Assembly (NCBI RefSeq): GCF_028389875.1
Contig: NC_084673.1
Location: 14,979,501 to 15,043,500 of the forward strand
Length of the DNA stretch: 64,000 nt
From: Rhea pennata
Taxonomy: Eukaryota > Chordata > Aves > Rheiformes > Rheidae
Reading direction: 5' to 3'
Made by a program: the position numbers and the translations under genes. The notes under the pieces are model-generated. The model was given only the letters and a program-made list of their open reading frames with translations, was not told the DNA's origin and searched no databases. This document shows, in pieces, positions 34,290 to 45,080 of the stretch; the stretch's first letter is position 1, and each line of letters starts with the position of its first letter.

Positions 34290-35616
34290 GACCTAAGTAA
34301 CAGAGAATTTCCAAACAATCAAAACTAAAGTAACACAAATACTGCTCAGGGAAGTCAGGTGTAAAACTAGAGGTTTAAGCGAAGGTGAAAAAGAACTTTA
34401 TTGAAAAAGAACTGATATTCCTGATATTTATGAACATGGGGTGGTTAGGAAATGGGAAAGGCTGGTTTTGGTCTGTAAGTTTCAAAGTACAAATGCGATA
34501 AAAGGAAAAGCTATCCTCAGGAAGTGAGGAAAATGCCCAGGGAAATCCACCAAGGTTACAGGTATTTAGGTGCAAGCTGAAGATGGCTGCTCTGTGGCAA
34601 ACTTTCAGGGAAGTTACGGCAGATTCTTGCTCCGCTTGCATCTATTTAGCCACAGAAATTGGGTTATATTCAAATACCTTTATTTTCTTCTCAATTGTAT
34701 ACAGCATTACTTACTAATATTACAGTAGGATACTGCAATATACAGTATTTACAATAGGAATGATAAAAATATAGACATTTTATTAGAATTGGTGCTATAT
34801 ATTCCATGCATCCGTTAGGTCAGTGAATTGGGACAGGGTTTCTAATGCCTCCAGGATATCAGGACAAGAGTGACAATCATATTGATTTAGGGGGGTAATG
34901 AAATGAGATTATACCAACAATTATTTACGGACCCAGCATGCTGCCCTAACAGCCTGCAGCTGGCTGTTCCCAGCCCTCCGCGCACAACCCAAGAGATCTG
35001 AATAGGTCTCAGCTTTCAGTTGATGGCCTGTCAAAATTAATATTCAGAGTTGCAGCTTGTTACAAGCACATTTACAGTCATATAAGAAGTGTGTGGTTTT
35101 ATGGCAGCTCTCCATTCAGGGTTGTGTCTATCTTCATAAACACACGCTCATAACACAAAGGGAGAAAAGGCACCAGCTCTGCTGTTTCCTTGGGGGAACC
35201 TGGCTTCACCTGTGTGAGGTGAGCTTAACCCTTTTGCGAGCCTTAAGAGTGCTGAATATCCTATTGTAATGGCAGGAAGAGACAGGAAATCGCACCGCTT
35301 GGGATTAACTCAAATCTGTACACCTCATGCCTTGGGCTATCTTTTCAGTGATTTGTACACTTTGATTTGAAAAAAAAAAAATTGCCAGTATTTTTGTGAG
35401 CTGCCCTACGTTAGTACTAAACTGAAGCTCTACAAAGAAGACTCTGTGCATGCTAAGCTCTTTACATGTTAAGAGGCTGCCCTTAGACTGCATGATCTTT
35501 GCCTTCATGCACAGGGGAAAAAAAAGAAAGAAAGAAAAAAAAAAAAACTTGGATCTTTGAGGTTTCCAGTTTCTGAAGAGGAGAAGTGTTACTTCCCCTT
35601 TAAGCCCGGCGCGGTT
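34290..35616. other. AT-rich noncoding stretch
   Basis: Repeated TACAGTAT-type words occur at 34720-34755, and A-rich runs at 35370-35381 and 35519-35547. No gene is recognised. Confidence 0.4.
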
Positions 35617-35703
<87 letters not shown>

Positions 35704-35709
35704 GTATGT

Positions 35710-35747
<38 letters not shown>
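35617..35747. repeat. Long compound TG microsatellite
   Basis: 131 bp of TG repeats, interrupted by TATATGTACG, ATGTATGTGTATGTACG and similar words. The blocks flanking the interruptions share GTACG, which suggests an internal duplication of one interrupted block. The long His-Thr open frame on the minus strand is an artefact of this tract. Confidence 0.97.
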
Positions 35748-35748
<1 letters not shown>

Positions 35749-36109
35749 TCCTCCTCTTTGAGTGACACAGCACTTAGATATGCCTATCAGTAACTTAAAC
35801 CCCACAAACTCCACCTTCTAAGTGAGGAAGCTGTGGGTTGATGGAAATGTAGTGAGCAGATTGAGACAGACAGTGAATCATTAGCAAACTGCAACGCCGG
35901 GATGAACTTGTCTGGAACCTAAAAGGAGAAAACAGTCTCAGAGGCTTTTGCTGCGCCGGGTTTTGCTAAATACAGCCAAAGTGGATCTAAAAGCTGGTTG
36001 ATCCCCAGTCCAAGATGCTGCTGGTTTCCCAGCGGGTAGAAGCACCACGCATGGAGCCACATATTCCAGTAAGTAGCATTCGAAATCGATACGGACCGGA
36101 AAAGTACGA
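35748..36109. other. Stretch just upstream of the main CpG island
   Basis: Complex, moderately AT-rich sequence containing no repeat that I recognise. It could hold upstream regulatory sites of the island at 36.1 kb. Confidence 0.3.
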
Positions 36110-36931
36110 GTTGTTGCGAAAGGACTTAAGCACCCGGCGAACAGTTGCTCGCCCAGACGCAGCGCAGCCGCGGCCGCTCCGAGCTCGGCATCGTAAAGTT
36201 TTCAGAGGCGGCTCAAGAAAGTACCACCTTGTGCCGGCTTCAGCGTGTTAGCTCGAGGCTTCGGGGCGGCGGTGGGGGTTTAAAATAAAATTAAGAAGAG
36301 GAAGAACGAGAAACTTGGTGGAAAGATTTAACCCTCCTTTCTAGCGAGAGGCGATGTCAGCGAAGCTTTCGCTGGGGGGAAGGGGGATCCACGGCCTTTA
36401 AAATGGTGGTGAACAAGGTGCGCTGCGGGGCTGCGCGGCCCCGCCGGGGAGCGGCGCGGGCGGTGCGCGGCCGCGGCCGGGGCAGCGCCGGCGCCGGGCG
36501 CGGAGCGGAGCCGCCGGCGCGGCGCGTCCCGGGCTCGGCGCCGGCGGCAGCGGGCTCGCAGCCCGGCAGCGGCCGGGGGCGGGGGGGCCGCGCCGCCGTC
36601 CCGGCGGGCAGCGTGGGTCTGAGAGCCGTGCGCGAAGGGAGCAGCTGCCGCGGGGGCCCGAGCGGGCGCCCGCCTCCGCGGACCGCGCTCCGCGGGCGGG
36701 CAGCGAAGCGCGGTGCGGCCGGCGGCTGCCGGGGCTGCGCCGCGGCGGCGGCCAGTGGTCCTCTGCCTTTCCCTTTTTTAATTTATTTTTAATACCCCCC
36801 GGTGCGCCGGTTGGCAGCGGCTTGCCGCGGTGCGCGGGCAGCCTGGGCGCACGGCGTGCGGGCAGGATTTTGAACAAAAGGCTCCGCCGAGCGCCGCAGG
36901 AGCCGCCGGTCGCGGCCGAAGGGAGCGCGGC

Positions 36932-37007
36932 GCGGGGCGGGCGCGGGGGTCTGCGGCCCCGCGGGGCGGGCGCGGGGGTCTGCGGCCCCGCGGGGCGGGC
37001 GCGGGGC
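36932..37007. repeat. 29-bp GC-rich tandem repeat, about 2.6 copies
   Basis: The unit begins GCGGGGCGGGCGCGGGGGTC and recurs at 36932, 36961 and 36990, with near-perfect identity between copies. It contains several G runs that could form a G-quadruplex, and it lies inside the main CpG island. Confidence 0.9.
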
Positions 37008-37185
37008 TGAAGCAGGAACGCGTGCTGACTCACGGTTCCAACCGCTCTGGTTTCTCATCCTGTGATTAAGATCGGGGCTCGGAGCGATCGCAGGGCAAAC
37101 AGGCAGCTCGCTGACTCGGTGCCGCGTCTCCCTGCGGGCCGGCGCTGCGCGGCCGGGCCCGGGGCAGCCGCGCAGGCGAGCGCTG

Positions 37186-37220
37186 CCGGGCCGGGCCGGG
37201 CCGGGCCGGGCCGGGCCGGG
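37186..37220. repeat. (CCGGG)7 pentanucleotide repeat
   Basis: Seven exact CCGGG units inside the main CpG island. Such tracts are unstable and hard to sequence, so the copy number in the assembly may be unreliable. Confidence 0.95.
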
Positions 37221-38000
37221 CCCGAGCGGCGGCCTTTGTTCGGGGGCTGCTGGCGGGGGCTGCAGCGCGGAGACCCGGGGGCTCCCGGGGAGAGCGGCCG
37301 TTTCCTGGAAGCAAACGCGCTTCGCCCTCCTCCCAGCTCCCAGCCCGCTGCCCGGAACAATAAATTAAAAGGCCGCTTTTGTTTTGCGCGCTCCCGGCCG
37401 CGGCTGGAGGGCGCAGGCAGCGGCTTCCGCGCGGAGCCGCCTGCGCCGCCGCCGAGCGCGCCCCGCGCCCCCGCTGCCCCCTCGGCTCGGCTCGGCGCCC
37501 GCCGCCGCGCGCTCGCTCCGCGCCTCCCCGCCGGCGGCGAGGGGCGGCCCCGGCCCCGGCTCCGCGCCGCCCCGCTGCCGCCCGCCGCAGCGCGCCCGCC
37601 CGCGGCCGCCGGCGGGGCGGGGCGGAGCGGAGCGCGGCGCTGCCCCGCGCCCCGCCGCCGCCGCGCAGCTGCCGCCGCTTCCGCCCGGCCGCGCGGAGCC
37701 GCTCTGCCGCCCCTTACACGATCGGCGCGGGCCCCCGCCGAGCCGCGTAATCCCCGCCGAGGCCGGCGGGCGCCCCCGCGCCTCCCTCTCTCCCCCCCGC
37801 CCCCGTCCGCGGGGCCGCGCGGAGCGGCCGCGGGCCGGAGGCTTCGCGCGAGGGGAGCGGGCTCCCCGCGGAGCGCCGCGCCGCGCCGCAGGAGCCTGCG
37901 GGAGCTGCGGCGGGGGTCGGAGGGAGAAGGGAAGGACGCGGGGGGCGGCGGCAGCGCGGCCCCAGGAAATTCCATGTTAGGAAGGCGCGAGCGGAGGGCG

Positions 38001-39382
38001 ACTTCTAATGTTTTCCTGCCACTGACGTTGACAGTGACACACATGTGTGGGCTGAAGTTGGAACGTCACCGAGTTTTTAAACTCGACCAGGAAATAGTCT
38101 GTTGTTCAGGGATAAAAAACAAATGCTATAGATTGCAAGGCAGGTAACGTGCAGTCAACAGCTCCTCTCAAAGCGCATGAAAAGCTATATAATGCTTAAA
38201 TTTGAGCAACTGGAATCTAATTCAGCTTCTTATTTTATGAGTTTCTTTTTCTGCTCAGGTTTTCAGTCTCTGTTTTTAATTCTTTCATCTAATGCTTAAG
38301 AATTAGAAAGGCAAATATTGACAGGACTTTGCTTTTAGACCCTTTAACTAAGTAGTTTGAACCTGCAAAGTCTCCTGGATTTTTTCACAGCCGAGGTAGT
38401 TGTTACTGGGTTGGGGGAGGATAGTAATTACAGGCAACGGTTATGTTTTTTTATTATTTTGTATGGCTTCTTCTTACACAGGCAGAAGTGTTTTATAAAT
38501 ACACATGGGTGTCAGTTATTTATTTTTTTAACCAGTCTTGTTACTAATACTGTAATGTTGGCGCGCTCAGAGATGCCAGGTGGGATTAGGGAGCTGTGCT
38601 GGCTGCTTTCTGCACATCCAGCAAGGTTGACCGGAGGAGCTGCCCATCCTGGGCGACGGACTGGCAGAGCTGCCCTGGCCCAACTGGTCGCTCACCTGCC
38701 CGGATGCGGCTGTCGGATGGGGTCGAGCTCGGAGCCGACCTCGGGGAGGGAAACGGGAGTTGGGAAAGTGGAGGTAGCAGAAGGGTAAGGGGAGCAGCAA
38801 GGAAAATGCCGGAGTCGTCCCATCGGTTACATACAGTGCAACTCGCTGGTTCCCAGCCGTTTAATCGATAAATGTTCTACGTTACTTGCTACTCTGATGA
38901 AAGTCACCTTAAAATAACTTTTATGAGTACATAACCGTGGGAAAGTGGAGTAAATCGTGCAAAAGCTGTGACAAATGGATTTGGCCATACTGGGGGATGG
39001 AATAGTAGAAGGCTGTCTGAGGCTTTTTAAATATGGAAAAAAGGGCAGAATCCACAAGTCTTCGTTGTTCCCCTGTGCTGGCTCTTCCTGGGTTGTCAGC
39101 GTTTTTCAGTATTTAGGAGAAGGTGACTATAAGTTATGATTCATTAATAATTGGTATGGTCTTCAAATAGAGATGGCTAAATTAGTTTAAATGATGCTGG
39201 CACTTCTCCAAGGAACCCTCTCTATATCTGACACGTTTGCCACTCACTTCTTTAAGGAATAATTAATATTGTATACTGCTTTCCCCCTTCCCCCCCTTTT
39301 GGGAAGAGCAGTAGTGTAACTTGTTATGAGGGCTTTCTACCTGATGTTCCAGTCTGACTTGCTATGGAGAAAGTTTCGTTTC
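38001..39382. other. Noncoding stretch downstream of main island
   Basis: The CRE-like half sites and the possible donor near 38.15 kb are described with the island. The rest is AT-rich, with a small GC-rich patch at 38620-38740. No coding exon is recognised. Confidence 0.35.
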
Positions 39383-39406
39383 TTTTTTTTTTTTTTTTTT
39401 TTTTTT
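39383..39406. repeat. Poly(T) tract, 24 bases
   Basis: Uninterrupted T run, with no retroposon body recognised next to it. Confidence 0.95.
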
Positions 39407-40779
39407 AGTATTTCAAGTATTTCAAACTGAAGGAAGCAGAAGACACACCAAGGCTTTGCACTGGACTGTTTTATATCAATATTGATTTTTTTTAAGGGAG
39501 TTTGTGTTATAAAGAGGGAGCTTTTATCCCCCTGAGCTCTTTGGCAATTATCTTCCTGCCATAAACGTTGATATGCACATAATGGATGTAACTAAAAAAT
39601 CTCCTTATCCAAGCAGAAAAGGCCGACTGTTTGTTGGAGCAGATAGAGTGCTGAGAGTGTGAATAGACAAACCCATATGTCGCTGGTGAGAGAGATAAAT
39701 GATGGACGAACAGGAGTTGGTTACTATGGATCAGCACAATAAACCAATTCCCGTCATACACCTCTCTTAATAATATACCAGTTTCAATGCCATTGACGGG
39801 TAACCTAGGTAGCACCAGTCAACTGTAAGTTTTTTAACTGTTCTTTTATACATCTCAAAGAACAGTTGGGACTGCTCTAATTTTTTCAGATGTTGAGTGC
39901 TAAAATTGTGCAGAACTTCCTTCCTTGCCAGTAAGTTTGAAGGGGAACTTTTGAACATTGCTGTAAAATGCCAAATGCGTAAGATACTGCTGCGTAGTCA
40001 TAGTGAGTTTTGTTTCGTTTAACCTGTAGCAAGGGTGCACTCAAAAGGACTAATGCTTAAAAAACTTGCAAAGAAACTGTTTAGGTACCTAGCACTGCCC
40101 TCACTAGTGTGGCTTCTGAGAGTATGGGATGCTGGAAAATACTGGAACACTGCTCTTTTTTTTAATTGAAAATAGCAAAAACCTCACAATACTGTTTAAT
40201 TAAAAACCTTACAAAATAGGCAGTGACCAATAATACACTTTTGACTTTCTGTACCCCATTTCAGAGCTGCCAGCAGCTCAAGGGAAACTTTGCAAAACAG
40301 CCAGTGGTTGCATCATGCTGCTCTTCCCGTGTTGTTACTACTGCCAACACTTTGCGCAGAAATTTGAAACTTTTGTCACTTAAAGGTTTCGCTTTATATC
40401 CCTCTCTTCTGCTGGATATTTTTCGTGTTGGGTTTGCTACGGACTGGACCGTTCACTCTGTTCCTGAAGAAGGTGTATCTCGGGGTGAGAGCCAGAGCGG
40501 GGCCCGTGGTCCTTGGGACACGAGTCCATCACTGTTGAAGGCACCAACGCAGAGCAGTGCCATCAGAGAGGAGGTAACTGGCAAACACAAATGAGCGAAG
40601 GAGAGTCTTTACTCCTCTTGGGAAGCCTCCTCACTGGTGATAAGTTGGGACTTCTAATGAAAAAAAAATGTATTACTGAGTAGTTCCTTTCCTCCAAGAG
40701 GAAAATATTTGTTTTGCGTGACATTTCCATGCAAAGCTGCAGTAGCTCTTTCTGGAGCAGTCTGTGCTGCTGCGCATCC
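39407..40779. other. AT-rich noncoding stretch
   Basis: Nothing is recognised. The short open frames at 39507-39958 and 40223-40594 have no known domain. Confidence 0.4.
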
Positions 40780-41290
40780 GGGATGAACCGAAGAGCGTTT
40801 GCTTGGCGACGCAGCAGGAGCGCTACGCTGCCAGGGGCCCAGTCTAGCGGTCCTCCTTCCCTTCGTAGGAGAAGAGGCTCCGATTTGATCCTAGGATGAA
40901 GGGCTGAAGGATCAGGCCCTTGAGCGGGGAAGGGGGCTGATTCTGCGCCCCCCACCCATCGCCGCTGCCTCTTGCTGCCGGAGGGGATGCAGTGGAAGCG
41001 GGGCAGGGTGAAGGGGGTCGCCAGCGCGGGCTGAATTTTGCTGGCGTGGGGGAAGCGTCGCGCCCGCGGGATGGAGCGGAGGAAAGCGTGGGGTGCCGCA
41101 CCGCGGCCCCGCGGGACCGTGCCGGCGCCCAGCACCGCTCAGCTGCGCAATAAGCCACCGAGGGCCTCCCCGGGCACACGTGGGGGCGCGGGGCCGGCCC
41201 CAGGAGTGCCCCGGGGAGCGGGTGGCCGTGCTGGGGGGGCGTCATTCCTCGCCGAGCCCTGGCCGAAGGGAGGCGTCGGGTTATGGCTTG
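40780..41290. other. CpG island
   Basis: CpG-dense from about 41030 to 41280, with a weaker left shoulder. Several stop-poor frames overlap on both strands without domains. Possible alternative promoter. Confidence 0.5.
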
Positions 41291-42239
41291 TTGGAATCCG
41301 CTTCCCTTTCCCCTGCGGGGGACTTGGCAGTTTTATTGATAAAGAAGTGTTACATAAGTCCCCCATCAGGCATGTCCTAATTTGTTAATAATTGATGATC
41401 TGGGTAGTACAGAAATACCAGTGCTGTTAACACACTCCCACACAGATCTGCAATCTCAGCAAGCCCCACATTTTGCTTTTGCTTTCGTTGTAATATAGGT
41501 TTTGTGTAGGGGTTTTTTGCCCCCCCCTCCTTTTTTTTCCTTTTGGATTTTACCCAGGCAGCTGCCTGTTGTCCTCTGCCGTCCGGGCAGGGGCTTAGTG
41601 TGCTGCACGCAGGATATAGATTGCCTCCGCAGGGGAGGGTGTGAACGGTGGTGGTGTTTTACCCTGTGTCTGGCAGTTTATTGAGCGGCATCAGTGCTGG
41701 CCCGGGGCAACACTACCTTTTTTGGCCTTCCACCTTCAGCGGTAGCACGTTCACGGAGCAGGGCAGAGGCTCTGCGGCGCCCGGGCGGCCCTCGCGGGAG
41801 GGTGTCTCGGTGCTGGCACCCCCGAGCGCTTTGGGTTGAACAGCCACGCTTCGGTGTCTCCCCTTCTGCTAACAAGTCATGTTGGCTTGGTTTTAAAAAC
41901 TGGCTCATTTTGTGGTGCCAAGCTTACACAGGTCAGAGCGACATGCACAAAAAAGAGATACTCGGGGGACAGCATCAAAATGAGATGGCCCGAGCTCTGG
42001 TTTTGCACTGTTTCTCTTTGCAATTCTGCAGAAGTTTCTGTTTCTCTAGAATCAAATGCTTCAGAACTTGTAGCAATCTGGAAGTTAAATTTACCCAAGT
42101 TGGACCTAGTTACTGTTTTCAAAATAACACAGCGCTTTTGCACTGCTGCGGACAATGCAGTCTCTTGCTTGCATTAAAAACAGAAGCAGAAATGCAACTT
42201 TCTAGTGACGCTGTGAAACGCAGCGCCGTTGGGCACTTG
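41291..42239. other. Noncoding stretch
   Basis: A pyrimidine run lies at 41513-41545 and a minor CpG-rich patch at 41740-41830. The open frames at 41694-42245 and 41836-42177 show no domain. Confidence 0.4.
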
Positions 42240-42490
42240 TGTTAACCTCCCGAGGTTGGGCAGCCCGTGGCTGGGCGCCTGCTGCGCTGCCTCGAGGGCT
42301 GCCCTTACGTTCAGGGCGCTGATCCCGACCGGGCGATTGCTGCGAGCTCTCCGTCGCGTCTGTCCCCGGGTTGGGATGGCGGCGCTGGCCGCTTGGAGAC
42401 GGGCTCTGACTCCGCAGCGTTACCCCTCCGGGCGGGTTGCGGCGGCGATGCGCTTGCCAGTCTCGCCCGCTCTTTGTGCCGGTCCTCGAA
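42240..42490. other. CpG island (small)
   Basis: About 250 bp of CpG-rich DNA that passes abruptly, from about 42540, into a TAAT-rich block. Confidence 0.5.
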
Positions 42491-42549
42491 GACTGGCAAG
42501 CTGTGTGCTGCGTTTTCTGGAGAGAGCCCGGCTTTGCTAAGCTGCCTGT

Positions 42550-42840
42550 CTGTCAAGGATTAATTTAACCTCTAATTACTACATTTTCTTCACAGTTTGC
42601 TGCACATGAGCGTGCTATAACAAAAGCACAAAGAAGTATGTCATTTTATTTAGCCACCAATCTGAAATTAATTTAGGGGGTACAGAGTCAGATCTGACAC
42701 ACTTGGTGTTAAAATAATTGTGCTGGCATTAGAATTAAAGTACATAATCTTGTTGTTTCTAATGATACAACAGTACTAGTGTAAATAGTGTTGTTAACTT
42801 GTTAGTCGTAGCCACAGTAATAGAAATGTTATCTAGTTAC
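42550..42840. promoter_or_regulatory. Candidate conserved element with bicoid-type and TAATTA sites
   Basis: GGATTAAT at 42557-42564 fits OTX/PITX/GSC-type bicoid homeodomain sites, and TAATTA at 42573-42578 fits generic homeodomain proteins. The block stays rich in ATTAAT and TAATTG cores to about 42780 and has no repeat that I recognise. A splice-acceptor-like pyrimidine tract plus CAG lies at 42579-42594, but the sequence after it does not read as a known exon. Enhancer function is inferred. Confidence 0.3.
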
Positions 42841-45080
42841 GGGGAAGTACTCAAATGATCGTCTCAGCGGAAATTACCCCCAATTAATGCCTGGTTCCTG
42901 CTTGATACCCGTCTACCATTTTGGGCTAGGATTAGGTGTCTATGAGCAGTTTGTTGTTTTGTGGTTTTTTTAAAGGTCTTCCAAATTGCAATAAACAAGT
43001 TTTTAAGATGGCTTGGGTTTCTTCCAGCCTGGAGAATGATTTCTGAATTATATATTTATTTATTTTAACATACGGCATCTTGGGAACAATACAAAGGGCC
43101 ATATGTCCTCTTCTGTCTGCTCATGCTGACATCCGAAATACAGTATTTCACTTTGCATTGAGAGTAGTTTGTAGTCTTGAAAGAAGAGAATCTGGTTTTG
43201 TGATGAATCATGTTCCGAGTTTCTTTTCAAGTTCTGTGCTCTGTAGTACTTACAATGAAGATTTTTTCATTTGAATTGAGAAGGTTTGGATTAGGAAATG
43301 CAGCCTTTCTCCAGGTTTGGTTAATTTAATTAAAAGAACTCTTGTTACATGATCTAGTAGCTATCTTCTTGTTCTACCCTGTCCATCACCTCTGAGCAGA
43401 CTTTTTGAAATTACTTTGAAAATGTAATTTCTCACAAAGTGTTGGATCTGAAAAACTGTTGGTTGTGTGTTGCTGATTTATTTCTAGTGGAAACAAAAGA
43501 TCAGTTGTTTATTTTTGGGTCATACATTCAAATTACACGGTGGGGGCTCAACTCAGTAATCCTCTATCAGTAAAAACTGTAACTGCAGTTGATGGGAAAC
43601 CTTCCCCAAAGATTCCCCAAGGTCAGACAGGACGCAGTTACGGAGTCAAATCTTGTAGTCCCTTTCTCAGAAGGTGAATTAATGTGGCATCGTTATCTGG
43701 GCTTGTGACAACAGTGACACAGGATTGCCAAAAAGACTAATGGGAAGAGATGGATGATTGATTCTCTTTACAGTCCTGGAGCACGGTATTCCTCTGAATT
43801 CCCAAACTGCTACCAGTTATTGTAATTATTTACCCTAATAACTTCTAATCTGGGGGTAAACTGAATATAAATTAAGATCAAATGCTGTAAGGGACTGGAT
43901 GGCTCAATGAGTTGACAGTAAGGTATGGAGACTCCTCGGCTGAAGAGCAGTTGCATGTTGTGGCTGTCAGAGCTGGCGTGAAGTGAGCTGTAGGGCCCTG
44001 TTCTGATTTCTAGTGGAAGTGAGTTTTCATATAACAATTCGGAGGTTTCCTAAGGCAGAAGCCAAGGCTGAATAATGCCTGCTCCAATTTCAGAACTGTC
44101 AGATTTTTTTTCACAGAGTCTGAATATCTACAGCTCCACAGGCCTCCGGAGGTGGAGGCGATTTTTGGAGTAAACAGTTCCCAGCTTCTTTCTTGTGCAT
44201 TGTAAAACAGGAGTAATTGTGCTTTACATTAAGGATGTTTAGTGTGAAGGTTAACTAGTTAAATATTTTGTAAAGCAAAAGTGCTTATTACTAACTGAAG
44301 TCTTCGGGGTCTTTTCATACCATTAGAAATTATCTTCAAAATAAAGGCAGCTGTGTGTTGTTCTAAGGCCCCTCAGTATGAATGACAGTTTTATTTCTGT
44401 GTTTTGGCTATAATACTCTTATCTAAAGCAAATGGATTTTTTTCTTTTATGGACATCACATCATAGTATCTTCCTTTTTTGCTAAAACTCTAGAATTTGG
44501 TATAGGATGAAAGAGAAGATTTTTAAAGACAAAAATGACACCTACTTGCAGGCATATGTTTTAATATTTCATTCTCTGTCACAGATATTTGTAAGTTACG
44601 TTTTGGGCAAAGGTAAACAAATGGATCTTTTACAAAGACATTTATCCTATGCAGTTCTACTCAGATGTGAGAAGCGGTAACCGCATGCAGTTGCATTAGT
44701 TTAAGAATAATTAGCAAACACTGACCCAACATGGTAATCGGAGTGGATGCTCCATGTAATTTCATTTTGTTCTGACTAGTTATTTTTGATCTTACTAGGA
44801 TATTCACAATTCCAAATTTATATATGGAATCACTTCTGAATTCTGCCAGTATTTTTGCACTAACTCAGTAGATTGTATTCTTTGTCAGGGACTTTCAAGG
44901 ACTTCACTTTTCCTGTTCCTTTTAACTTAGTTATTCTCTTAATTAACTCTGAGTTAAGTAAAGTCACAAAGAGAGAAAAAAACCCAAGTATATACAATAC
45001 TGCAGTCAGAAATACAGGCAAAAGGTTTTGATCTCTGACTGCCAAACGGTGACTCATTAAAAAGGAATTTTTGTTCCTCC
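42841..45080. other. AT-rich noncoding stretch
   Basis: A possible diverged palindromic-element piece lies at 43540-43640. Nothing else is recognised. Confidence 0.35.

Larger units (their letters stand above)
36110..38000. promoter_or_regulatory. Major CpG island, candidate promoter / noncoding first exon
   Basis: This is the longest and most CpG-dense segment of the window, almost 1.9 kb. It has GC-box-like GGGGCGGG words (for example near 36934 and 36963) and an internal AT-rich break at 36770-36796. Downstream, two CRE half sites face each other, TGACGT at 38023-38028 and ACGTCA at 38063-38068. A splice-donor-like GGCAG|GTAACG occurs near 38143-38148. Open frames of 329 and 361 codons run through it on opposite strands, and neither contains a known domain, so coding is not supported. 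It most likely marks the promoter of a gene with remote coding exons, or of a long noncoding RNA. The direction of transcription cannot be fixed. Confidence 0.6.

Noticed and set aside
35305-35814. His-Thr-rich 169-codon frame
   Set aside because: It is a translation of the TG microsatellite.
37055-38147. Opposite-strand open frames of 329 and 361 codons
   Set aside because: They run through the same CpG island on both strands, are made of Ala/Arg/Gly/Pro, and have no domain. GC richness removes stop codons.
42579-42640. Splice acceptor followed by an exon
   Set aside because: The pyrimidine tract and CAG are present, but the downstream frame does not read as any known protein and no matching donor stands out.
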